Source of the DNA: Patescibacteria group bacterium
GTDB lineage: Bacteria > Patescibacteriota > Patescibacteriia > UBA2591 > PGYQ01
Length of the DNA: 6,798 nucleotides
Direction: 5' to 3'
Assembly: GCA_020061725.1 (NCBI GenBank)
Contig: JAGUXS010000092.1
Span: 1-6,798 of the forward strand
The notes under the pieces were generated by a model that was not told where the DNA came from, did no database searches, and was given only the letters and a program-made list of their open reading frames with translations. Of this stretch, positions 1 through 5,134 are shown one piece after another; position 1 is the stretch's first letter; each line of letters opens with the position of its first letter. The translations under genes and the position numbers were made by a program.

Positions 1-55
1 TCTCTTGACGAAGGGCTAAAGTTGTACGAGAATTTTTATGTAATCTTACTTGCAT
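1..55 (-). CDS. IS481-like transposase, N-terminal fragment (runs off window)
   Basis: An open frame starts at an ATG (55-53) and continues to the window edge; the first 18 residues are MQVRLHKNSRTTLALRQE. From memory this resembles the start of IS481-family transposases, which open with R/H-K-N-A-R-T-T-P and lead into a helix-turn-helix that binds the element ends; the catalytic DDE part would lie beyond the window. There is no Shine-Dalgarno sequence. The promoter at 64-92 places transcription initiation within a few bases of the ATG, so the message is probably leaderless. Eighteen residues is very short evidence; a resident regulator with a similar N-terminus is the main alternative. Confidence 0.5.
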   Translation of the reverse strand, partial: MQVRLHKNSRTTLALRQE

Positions 56-82
56 AGGTTGTTATTATATCAGACAACCTAT
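54..82. repeat. 9-bp inverted repeat around the -10 box and start codon
   Basis: ATAGGTTGT (54-62) and ACAACCTAT (74-82) are perfect inverted copies separated by 11 bp. The -10 box lies in the loop and one arm ends inside the ATG of the transposase frame. It can act as DNA (operator for a dimeric repressor overlapping the -10) or as RNA (hairpin hiding the start codon in read-through transcripts). It does not match the CIRCE element, whose arms differ. Confidence 0.7.
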
Positions 83-92
83 CGTTAGTCAA
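64..92 (-). promoter_or_regulatory. Strong sigma70-type promoter of the IS/transposase
   Basis: On the minus strand, -35 TTGACT (92-87) and -10 TATAAT (69-64) are separated by exactly 17 bp, and the -10 is extended by TG at 72-71 (TGATATAAT). Counting from the -10, the start site falls at about 57-55, that is, at or just before the ATG at 55. Near-consensus elements with ideal spacing make chance unlikely even in AT-rich DNA. Confidence 0.75.
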
Positions 93-94
93 CA

Positions 95-251
95 ATTAAG
101 TGTTTAAAAATTTTTATCATCAAAAATTTAATAAAAATTAGAAAGTAAAAATTATTTTTTAGATTAATTTAATTTTGGTATCTTAAAATTTTATTTTCTT
201 ATTTTTGCATTATTATTTTACATTTTAATTTTTGCATTTTTGTTTTATGCT
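95..251. other. AT-rich spacer between IS end and comM 3' end; heptad words at 203-251
   Basis: I see no gene, RNA or convincing terminator in this stretch. From 203 to 251 the DNA reads as seven in-phase 7-base words (TTTTGCA, TTATTAT, TTTACAT, TTTAATT, TTTGCAT, TTTTGTT, TTATGCT), with the rare G/C bases falling on a 7-base grid and the array ending directly at the comM stop codon. The remainder (95-202) is featureless A/T. Confidence 0.5.
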
Positions 252-1766
252 TCATTTTCCTCTATATTGCAACGCTTCAGCGATGTGACTTTTTTGAATA
301 TTTTCCGATTCAACTAAATCAGCGATTGTTCGAGCTATTTTTAAAATTCGATAAAAACTTCTTGTTGATAAATGAATTCGATCAACAGCTAATCTAAGCA
401 ATTCCAAACTCTCTTCATCAACTTTGCAAAATTCTCTTATCTCTTTATTTTTCATCTCCGAATTGGTGATGATTTTATGTTTTTTAAAACGGCGCAATTG
501 AATTTTTCTCCCTTTTTGAACTCTTTTTCTAATTTCTTGCGACGACTCCGCCACTTTTTCTGAAGTTAATTCTTTAAATTCCACTTGCGGAACTTCTAAA
601 TGCAAATCCATTCTATCTAAAAATGGTCCAGAAATTTTTTTTTGATAACGTTCAATTTGTAACGAACTGCAAACGCAATTTTTTTTAGGATCGTTTTGAT
701 ATCCGCAAGGACATGGATTTTGACTAGTAATTAAAATAAAATTGGAAGGAAATTTTAATGTTCCCTGAGCTCGAGAAATAACCACTGTTCTATCTTCTAT
801 TGGTTGCCTCAATGATTCTAAAACATTTCGAGGAAATTCTGGCAGTTCGTCTAAAAATAAAATGCCTCGATGAGCCAAACTAATCTCTCCTGGTCTAGGA
901 AACTGTCCTCCCCCAACTAAAGCGACTGCCGAAGAAGAATGATGCGGATTTCTAAACGGTCTTTTAAAAATTAAAGGTTGATCCGATGGCAAAAGCCCAA
1001 CAATGCTATAAATTTTTGTCACTTCCAAAGCTTCTTCTGGTGTTAATAGTGGTAAAATAGACGGCATTGCCATGGCTAATAAAGTTTTTCCACTGCCCGG
1101 AGGACCTTTCATTAAAACATTATGTCCGCCAGTGGCCGCAATTTCCAACGCCCTTTTAATAAATTCTTGACCTTTGATATAGGCCATATCTGCTTCAAAT
1201 TCCACTTTTTCCAAAGAAAAATCTCTTACCCCCTCTGAATAAAAAGGAACAATTTCTTCTTCTTTTGTTAAATGCCTAATTAATTGATTAAAATCTTTAA
1301 TTGGAAAAATTTTTAATCCTTTTACTAAATTCGCTTCTTTAATATTAATTTCTGGAATATATAAATTTTCTATTCCTTGCTGCTTGGCAAAAATAACCAT
1401 TGGTAAAATTCCATTGGCATGACGAAGTCTTCCATCTAAAGCAAGTTCTCCAATAAAAAGAGTGTTTTTTACATCAAATTCAATTTTATTTGAAGCTAAA
1501 AAAATTCCTACGGCAATAGGAAGATCATAGGCTGGTCCTTCTTTTTTAATGTCAGCCGGAGCTAAATTAATAGTTAGCCGTCCACGAGGAAAATCCAATC
1601 CGCTATTTTTAATAGCCGATCTCACCCTTTCTTTAGACTCTTTAACAGCAACATCAGGCAATCCAACGGTTGTTATATTTGGCATCCCTCCTAAAATATC
1701 CACTTCCACTTCCACTAGCGCGCAATCTAATCCAACAACAGCCACTGAATTAACTTTGGCAAACAT
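252..1766 (-). CDS. comM: ComM/YifB-family Mg-chelatase-like AAA+ ATPase
   Basis: A full-length 504-aa member of the YifB/ComM family, which normally runs about 500-510 aa. Residues 1-165 form the S5-like ChlI N-terminal domain (opening with A-K-V-N-S-V-A-V-V-G-L). The AAA+ core follows with Walker A GPPGSGKT at 221-228, Walker B ILFLDELPE at 302-310, the family cysteine cluster C352/C354 and C364/C366, and the S-G-P-F-L-D-R-M-D stretch at 379-387 that carries the presumed arginine finger R385. The C-terminal Mg-chelatase domain ends with LSTRSFYRILKIARTIADL (466-484). In transforming bacteria ComM is a hexameric helicase that extends heteroduplex during integration of incoming DNA; here that role is inferred. 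The gene lies 25 bp downstream of a coiled-coil gene and is probably co-transcribed with it. No Shine-Dalgarno sequence precedes the ATG. The stop is TGA. Confidence 0.95.
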   Translation of the reverse strand: MFAKVNSVAVVGLDCALVEVEVDILGGMPNITTVGLPDVAVKESKERVRSAIKNSGLDFPRGRLTINLAPADIKKEGPAYDLPIAVGIFLASNKIEFDVKNTLFIGELALDGRLRHANGILPMVIFAKQQGIENLYIPEINIKEANLVKGLKIFPIKDFNQLIRHLTKEEEIVPFYSEGVRDFSLEKVEFEADMAYIKGQEFIKRALEIAATGGHNVLMKGPPGSGKTLLAMAMPSILPLLTPEEALEVTKIYSIVGLLPSDQPLIFKRPFRNPHHSSSAVALVGGGQFPRPGEISLAHRGILFLDELPEFPRNVLESLRQPIEDRTVVISRAQGTLKFPSNFILITSQNPCPCGYQNDPKKNCVCSSLQIERYQKKISGPFLDRMDLHLEVPQVEFKELTSEKVAESSQEIRKRVQKGRKIQLRRFKKHKIITNSEMKNKEIREFCKVDEESLELLRLAVDRIHLSTRSFYRILKIARTIADLVESENIQKSHIAEALQYRGK

Positions 1767-1791
1767 AAAATATAAATTATAAATTAATTGG

Positions 1792-2214
1792 TTAAATTGT
1801 TTTTAATTGTAAAAGTTTTTCTAATCTTATCACTCTTTTTTCTAAAATTTCAAATTCTTCTAAGTCAACTTTCTTTTTAAATCCATTTTTTATAAATTCT
1901 ATGTCGGTTTTAATGATTTCAACATCCACTTTTATTGAACCAATTATTTCAGTATGAGAATCTAGTGTTTTAGTAAGAATATCTAAAGCTTTAGAATGAA
2001 TATCTAATGTTTTTTTGATATCTAAATATTGTTCAGCTATTACGCCTACTTTAGAATCAAAATCTTCTATACACGCGCCTAAATAATGTTGATATTCTTT
2101 TCGTTGTTCTTTTATTTGAGATTCAAAATTTTTAGTTGAAACATTTAAATAACGCTGATATCCTTCACGTTGTTCTTTTAAAATTTTTCCTAATTTTTTT
2201 TCATTGATTTCCAT
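1792..2214 (-). CDS. Coiled-coil protein of unknown function (140 aa)
   Basis: I do not recognise a named family. The protein is charged, has no signal peptide, membrane segment or cysteine pair, and is predicted by eye to be almost wholly helical coiled coil. A 13-residue block near the N-terminus occurs twice, KEQREGYQRYLNV at 13-25 and KEQRKEYQHYLGA at 35-47, 22 residues apart. The C-terminal half (VDVEIIKTDIEFIKNGFKKK at 96-115, then DLEEFEILEKRVIRLEKLL) resembles, from memory, a tail common in hypothetical proteins of Parcubacteria genomes, probably a trimer- or dimer-forming stalk. It lies 33 bp downstream of rplA and 25 bp upstream of comM, so it may share a transcript with both. The ATG at 2214 is the only Met before the conserved block; no Shine-Dalgarno is present. 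Confidence 0.8.
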   Translation of the reverse strand: MEINEKKLGKILKEQREGYQRYLNVSTKNFESQIKEQRKEYQHYLGACIEDFDSKVGVIAEQYLDIKKTLDIHSKALDILTKTLDSHTEIIGSIKVDVEIIKTDIEFIKNGFKKKVDLEEFEILEKRVIRLEKLLQLKTI

Positions 2215-2247
2215 AAAAATTAATTTAAAATTAAATAAATCTTAAAG

Positions 2248-2892
2248 CTATAAACCATAAGCTATTTTCACGCCTTTCCCCATTGTAGAACACAAAGTAA
2301 TATTTTTAATATAAATTCCTTTTGATTTTAAAGGTTTACTTTTTTTTATTATTTCTAAAAATGTTTCAAAGTTCTCTTTTAATTTTTCTAAAGGCCAAGA
2401 AACTTTACCAATAACTTGATGAACATTTCCTGAATCATCATTTTTAAAAGTTACCTTGCCTTTTTGTAATTCTTCAATAGTTTTTTTAATATTTGTTGAT
2501 ACTGTTTCAGTTTTTGGATTAGGCATCAATCCTTTTGGTCCTAAAATTCTAGCGATTTGAGCTAAATTTTTCATTATTTCAGGCGTGGCAATCGCAACTT
2601 CAAAATCGCATTTTCCTGTTTTTTTAATCTCTTCAATTAAATCTTCTCCGCCGGCCATTATTCCCATTTTTTTAATTTCTTTAAGTTCATCTTCTTTTTC
2701 AGTAAAAACAACGATTTTTTTTGATTTTCCAGAGCCATGTGGCAAAACTATAGTTCCACGAACTTGTTGATCTCCTTTTTTAACATCAATGCCTAGCTTT
2801 ATATGCGTCTCTACGCTTTCGTCAAATTTAGCCTTGACGTTTTTTTTAATTAATTCAATAGCTTCATTTAAATTGTATTTTTTTTCTTCCAT
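2248..2892 (-). CDS. rplA: 50S ribosomal protein L1
   Basis: L1 binds 23S rRNA helices H76-H78 to form the mobile L1 stalk that moves deacylated tRNA out of the E site. The 214 residues cover the whole fold: DQQVRGTIVLPHGSGKS at 41-57, AGGEDLI at 80-86, LGPKGLMPNPKTETVS at 117-132 and the RNA-binding STMG at 202-205. It begins at the Y-N-L-N-E-A-I block, so the roughly 20 basic residues that precede this in E. coli L1 are absent, giving 214 rather than about 230 aa. The final I-A-Y-G-L and the stop codon are encoded by three perfect 7-base words (2245-2265), unlike the usual family ending. In many bacteria L1 represses its own rplK-rplA message; the unusual 378-bp gap upstream is where such control could act. 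Starts at ATG without Shine-Dalgarno; stop TAG. Confidence 0.97.
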   Translation of the reverse strand: MEEKKYNLNEAIELIKKNVKAKFDESVETHIKLGIDVKKGDQQVRGTIVLPHGSGKSKKIVVFTEKEDELKEIKKMGIMAGGEDLIEEIKKTGKCDFEVAIATPEIMKNLAQIARILGPKGLMPNPKTETVSTNIKKTIEELQKGKVTFKNDDSGNVHQVIGKVSWPLEKLKENFETFLEIIKKSKPLKSKGIYIKNITLCSTMGKGVKIAYGL

Positions 2893-2966
2893 AATAAATT
2901 ATTAAAAGTTTAAAATTAAAAAATTAAAAATTAAAAAAATTTCTAATTTCTAATTTTCAATTTTTA

Positions 2967-3137
2967 TTAACCCTTCGCCTTTTGCTAATTAAATTTAAGT
3001 TTATTTATATATTTTGTAAAAATTAACCCCCTAAGAAAATTCAAAAAAACCGAGGGGTAAAATTTTCAAACTCAACCCTCCACTGAAAAATTATACTTTT
3101 AGTCAAAAACACAAAATCATTTTAAGAAAGTAGGGTT
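2967..3137 (-). promoter_or_regulatory. Candidate structured leader of rplA (alternating C- and G-blocks)
   Basis: The 2893-3270 gap between rplK and rplA has no gene of normal size. On the minus strand it carries, in order, AACCCT (3137-3132), GGAGGGTTGA (3081-3072), ACCCCTC (3058-3052), AGGGGGTTAA (3032-3023) and GAAGGGTTAA (2976-2967), in DNA otherwise almost free of G/C. Blocks 1-2 and 3-4 can pair, or block 2 can pair with block 3 (GAGGG with CCCTC), which is an attenuator-like layout. Three copies of a GGGTTRA core recur. A TATAAT (3095-3090) lies inside but has no fitting -35. This matches no riboswitch or ribosomal leader I can name. It is structure by eye, not by computation. Confidence 0.3.
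3019..3066 (-). other. Imperfect hairpin in the rplK-rplA gap, possible attenuator
   Basis: ACCCCCT (3026-3032) pairs with AGGGGT (3053-3058) with one bulged C, and AAAATT (3019-3024) pairs with AATTTT (3061-3066) outside it; the loop is 20 nt (3033-3052). Read leftward the stem is followed by TTAATTTTT, an interrupted T-tract, so a weak terminator or attenuator downstream of rplK is possible. The long loop argues against a strong terminator. Confidence 0.35.
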
Positions 3138-3270
3138 TGTTGTAACGAATTTTTAATTAAAAAGAGTTAAAATTTATGTTTCTTGCGCATTAAGAAAATT
3201 AATAAAAATTAAAATTAAATTTTTAATTTAAAACTGTAATTTTATACTTTACATTTTTCACTTTAAACTT

Positions 3271-3693
3271 TTAATTTAAAATTTCCAATCCCATCTGCCG
3301 CGCAGTGCCTTCAATAATTTTCATTGCCGCTTCAACATTATCCGTATTAAGATCTGTCATTTTTTCTTCAGCAATCTGTCTTATTTGTTCTTTGGTTACT
3401 TTACCAACTTTATTTTTATGCGGTTGATCCGATCCTTTTTTAATATTAGCCATTTTTTTTAAAAGTTCAGAAGCTGGAGAGATCTTTAAAATAAAATCAA
3501 AAGTTCGATCTGTATAAACAGTAATCTCCACCGGAATAATATCCCCTGCCTTTTGTTTTGTCGCTTCGTTAAATTTCACGCAAAAATCCTGAATATTTAA
3601 ACCGTGTTGCCCTAAAGCAGGTCCAATTGGCGGAGCTGGATTTGCTTGCCCAGCTGAAATTTGAAGTTTTATAATTGTTTTTATAGATTTCAT
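3271..3693 (-). CDS. rplK: 50S ribosomal protein L11
   Basis: L11 forms the base of the ribosomal stalk with L10/L12 and binds the 23S GTPase-associated region (H43-H44), where elongation factors act. At 140 aa it is full length (141-142 usual). The N-terminal domain carries the proline-rich GQANPAPPIGPALGQHG at 15-31 that contacts thiostrepton-type ligands in other bacteria; the C-terminal rRNA-binding domain contains the D-L-N-T motif at 114-117 and ends with GTARQMGLEILN (129-140). The order rplK then rplA is conserved, but the 378-bp separation is far larger than the usual few tens of bases. Neither secE nor nusG precedes it; the upstream neighbour is a small broken gene. No Shine-Dalgarno before the ATG. 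Confidence 0.97.
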   Translation of the reverse strand: MKSIKTIIKLQISAGQANPAPPIGPALGQHGLNIQDFCVKFNEATKQKAGDIIPVEITVYTDRTFDFILKISPASELLKKMANIKKGSDQPHKNKVGKVTKEQIRQIAEEKMTDLNTDNVEAAMKIIEGTARQMGLEILN

Positions 3694-3751
3694 AAAAAAT
3701 CAAAATACAAAATGACAATGCAAAATTAAAAAAAAATTAATAATAAACCTT

Positions 3752-3992
3752 TTAAGATTCTATTAAATTTTTATATTCCTCATGAGCTTTTTTAAAAAGT
3801 GAAGCAGCTATCTCACGGTTTGCTTGATATTTCCCTCTCTTTTCTGTTTTCTTTTCTGTCATTCTTTCTTTTTTTCTTTTTCTTTTATCTTTTTTTATTC
3901 TTTTAATTTCTTTAAAAGCCATATAAGCTGTATGTTCTTTTTTTAGCTTCCTTAATTATTTGTTCATTTATTATTTTTTCAGGAGACTTCAT
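3752..3992 (-). pseudogene. Small basic protein gene with a frameshift at an A7 run (79 aa if repaired)
   Basis: From the ATG at 3992 one frame reads MKSPEKIINEQIIKEAKK and stops at 3914-3912 after 26 codons. Just past a run of seven A (3944-3938 on the minus strand) a second frame continues E-H-T-A-Y-M-A-F-K-E-I-K and runs open to TAA at 3754-3752. Removing one A joins them into a 79-aa protein: a helical N-terminus, a very basic centre of K/R/E, and a helical end (NREIAASLFKKAHEEYKNL). It matches no family I know. Alternatives are a 56-aa protein starting at the ATG at 3922, transcript slippage on the A run restoring the frame, or a sequencing indel. It sits between rplM and rplK and, if expressed, would be in the ribosomal transcript. 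Confidence 0.5.
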
Positions 3993-4043
3993 AAAAATTT
4001 AAAAATTTAAAATTTTCTTCCAAAAAGGACAAAAATTGAAAAT

Positions 4044-4400
4044 TTAATTTATTTTCAATCTTTTCATCATTTCATTTCTTAATTTATTTTTTGGCAACAT
4101 ATTAAAAATTGCTTTTCTTAAAATTTTTGTTGGATCTTTTTTAAAAACTTCTTTCATTTTAATTTTTTTTAACCCTCCGGGATAACCTGTATGATGAAGA
4201 TATTCTTTGTTTTCCATTTTTTTTCCTGTAATTTTTATGGCATTTGCATTATTTATTTCAACAAAATCTCCTTGATTTAAATTTGGCGTAAAATTTGGTT
4301 TATTCTTTCCACGCAAAATAATAGCCACTTTTGTGGCTAATCTTCCTAAAACCTTGTTTGTTGCGTCAAAAATATAAATTTGTCTATCAATTTGCTTCAT
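4044..4400 (-). CDS. rplM: 50S ribosomal protein L13
   Basis: L13 is an early-assembling 23S-binding protein. I place the start at the ATG at 4400, giving 118 aa beginning MKQIDRQIYIFDATNKVLGR, which aligns with the family opening (W/Y-x-x-x-D-A-x-x-x-x-L-G-R-L-A). The longer frame beginning at 4448 adds 16 hydrophobic residues that no L13 has. Family motifs are LRGKNKPNFTP at 29-39, QGDFVEINNA at 43-52, HHTGYPGGLK at 69-78 and the signature AIFNMLPKNKLRNEMMKRL at 97-115. The C-terminus stops about 20 residues earlier than E. coli L13 (142 aa). The gene follows rplQ, as in many genomes, but its normal partner rpsI does not follow. There is no clear Shine-Dalgarno; a GGA lies about 10 nt upstream. 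Confidence 0.95.
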   Translation of the reverse strand: MKQIDRQIYIFDATNKVLGRLATKVAIILRGKNKPNFTPNLNQGDFVEINNANAIKITGKKMENKEYLHHTGYPGGLKKIKMKEVFKKDPTKILRKAIFNMLPKNKLRNEMMKRLKIN

Positions 4401-4433
4401 AAAAAATAGTCCGTAACAAATTCCAAATGCTAA

Positions 4434-4462
4434 ATTAAAATAAATCAAAAACTAAATATCAA
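4434..4462 (-). promoter_or_regulatory. Possible promoter for rplM
   Basis: On the minus strand TTGATA (4462-4457) and TTTAAT (4439-4434) are spaced 17 bp, one mismatch each from consensus, predicting a start near 4427 and a leader of about 27 nt before the ATG at 4400. In DNA this AT-rich such a match can arise by chance, and it overlaps a repeat array. Confidence 0.3.
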
Positions 4463-4561
4463 AAATCAAAATCACAGATTAAAAACTCCTTAAATCTTTT
4501 TTATGTTTTGTTTTTGTATTTTGGTTTGTGGTTTTGATATTTGGTTTTTGCTCTTTGGTTT
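4444..4561. repeat. Two opposed heptad-word arrays in the rplQ-rplM gap
   Basis: The rplQ-rplM gap has no gene. The plus strand at 4444-4471 reads ATCAAAA, ACTAAAT, ATCAAAA, ATCAAAA, and 4513-4561 reads TTTGTAT, TTTGGTT, TGTGGTT, TTGATAT, TTGGTTT, TTGCTCT, TTGGTTT, seven consecutive in-phase 7-base words. The arrays are of opposite composition and share an 11-bp inverted repeat, AAATATCAAAA (4454-4464) against TTTTGATATTT (4532-4542), so they could fold on each other in the transcript. Confidence 0.6.
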
Positions 4562-4586
4562 TTTTTATTAAGATTTATTTGTAATT

Positions 4587-4615
4587 TGTAATTTTAAATC
4601 AGACTTTAAATTACA
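4587..4615 (-). other. Hairpin just downstream of rplQ
   Basis: TGTAATTTTAAA (4587-4598) and TTTAAATTACA (4605-4615) are inverted copies except for one bulged base, with a 6-nt loop. It begins 18 nt past the rplQ stop in the direction of transcription. No T-run follows, so it is not a standard terminator; it could mark an mRNA 3' end or processing site, or be chance in A/T-rich DNA. Confidence 0.35.
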
Positions 4616-4633
4616 TTTTGTAAATTAATATTT

Positions 4634-4984
4634 TTATATAAATTCAATCTGCGCCATTTTTGCCGCATCGCCTTTTCGTTGACCTAATTTAATAATTCGC
4701 GTATACCCCCCCCTTATTTCTTTATATTTAGGACCTAATTTTTCTAAAACTTTTTTAACTGAAATCTTAGTTGGCAAATAAGCCAAAAGTCTTCGATGTG
4801 TTGTTAAGTTATTTTCTTTCCCAATTGTAATTAATTTTTCCACTATACTACGCAATACTTTTGCTTTAACTTCTGTGGTTTTTATTTTTTCATAAATAAC
4901 CAAACTATCCGCTAAATTTTTCAATAAAGCGATTCTTGGCCCAATCTTTCTATCTAAAATTTTCCCTTTTTTTCTATGACGCAT
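4634..4984 (-). CDS. rplQ: 50S ribosomal protein L17
   Basis: L17 lies near the peptide exit tunnel and binds 23S rRNA. The 116 residues show the family start MRHRKKGKILDRKIGPRIAL, the I-K-T-T motif at 34-37, and the closing RGGYTRIIKLGQRKGDAAKMAQIEF at 91-115; it lacks the basic C-terminal extension of longer forms. It follows rpoA, the conserved order. The codons for R91-G92-G93 are AGG GGG GGG, a run of eight G (4706-4713 on the plus strand as C) that is out of keeping with the AT-rich codon use and is a slippage-prone tract in an essential gene. The 150-bp gap to rpoA is filled by a 7-base repeat array whose last words lie only a few bases before the start codon. No Shine-Dalgarno. Confidence 0.97.
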   Translation of the reverse strand: MRHRKKGKILDRKIGPRIALLKNLADSLVIYEKIKTTEVKAKVLRSIVEKLITIGKENNLTTHRRLLAYLPTKISVKKVLEKLGPKYKEIRGGYTRIIKLGQRKGDAAKMAQIEFI

Positions 4985-4989
4985 AAAAT

Positions 4990-5101
4990 TAGCTTGTAGC
5001 TTATAAAAATTATAATGTATTCTGTATTCTGTATTCTGTATTCTATATTCTATATTCTATATTCTATATTCTATATTCTATATTCTATATTCTGTATTTA
5101 T
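4990..5101. repeat. Sixteen in-phase 7-base words, including an 11-copy TATTCTR tandem array
   Basis: From 4990 to 5101 every seventh base begins a word starting TA: TAGCTTG, TAGCTTA, TAAAAAT, TATAATG, three TATTCTG, seven TATTCTA, one TATTCTG, then TATTTAT. The 11 TATTCTR copies (5018-5094) form a simple tandem array, but the phase holds outside them where the words differ. The array fills most of the rpoA-rplQ gap and in the message would read as an unstructured A-rich leader (CAGAATA/TAGAATA words) ahead of the rplQ start. A TATAAT at 5014-5009 on the minus strand has no -35 partner. Confidence 0.9.
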
Positions 5102-5134
5102 AATTTAAAATTATTTTAGTGTTTTTTTGTTTTT

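Larger units (their letters stand above)
1..94 (-). mobile_element. Left-edge insertion sequence, one end only (IS481-like, putative)
   Basis: The left edge carries the start of a transposase-like reading frame preceded by its own promoter and a 9-bp inverted repeat. Reading on the minus strand, the element could begin at the TGT at 94-92, because IS481-type ends usually begin with TG; this boundary is a guess, since the other end lies outside the window and no terminal repeat or target duplication can be tested. AT-rich spacer DNA begins right after it. The element identity rests on the N-terminal protein similarity only. Confidence 0.4.

Noticed and set aside
233..250. Terminator after comM formed by GCAT...ATGC
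   Set aside because: Only a 4-bp stem and no T-run; not better than chance.
252..254. TGA read as glycine (code 25)
   Set aside because: ComM is already full length at this codon, glycines elsewhere are GGN, and no gene has an internal TGA.
1549..1782. Plus-strand open frame opposite comM
   Set aside because: It lies antisense to a well-conserved ATPase domain and encodes Ser/Thr-rich sequence typical of a shadow frame.
2585..2770. Plus-strand open frame opposite rplA
   Set aside because: Antisense shadow of conserved L1 codons, with no recognisable protein.
3090..3105. Promoter TTGACT/TATAAT in the rplK-rplA gap
   Set aside because: The two boxes are only 5 bp apart and no alternative -35 fits at 16-18 bp.
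3120..3200. tRNA or other known small RNA in the rplK-rplA gap
   Set aside because: No T-arm GTTCRA motif, cloverleaf or acceptor stem could be made on either strand.
4401..4448. 16-residue N-terminal extension of L13 from the ATG at 4448
   Set aside because: The added residues are hydrophobic and have no counterpart in L13; the ATG at 4400 gives the family start.
5009..5014. TATAAT upstream of rplQ as a promoter
   Set aside because: At 16-18 bp upstream there is only repeat-word sequence with no -35 similarity, and TATAAT arises easily in this DNA.
5018..5094. CRISPR-like array
   Set aside because: Units are 7 bases with no spacers; it is a tandem repeat.
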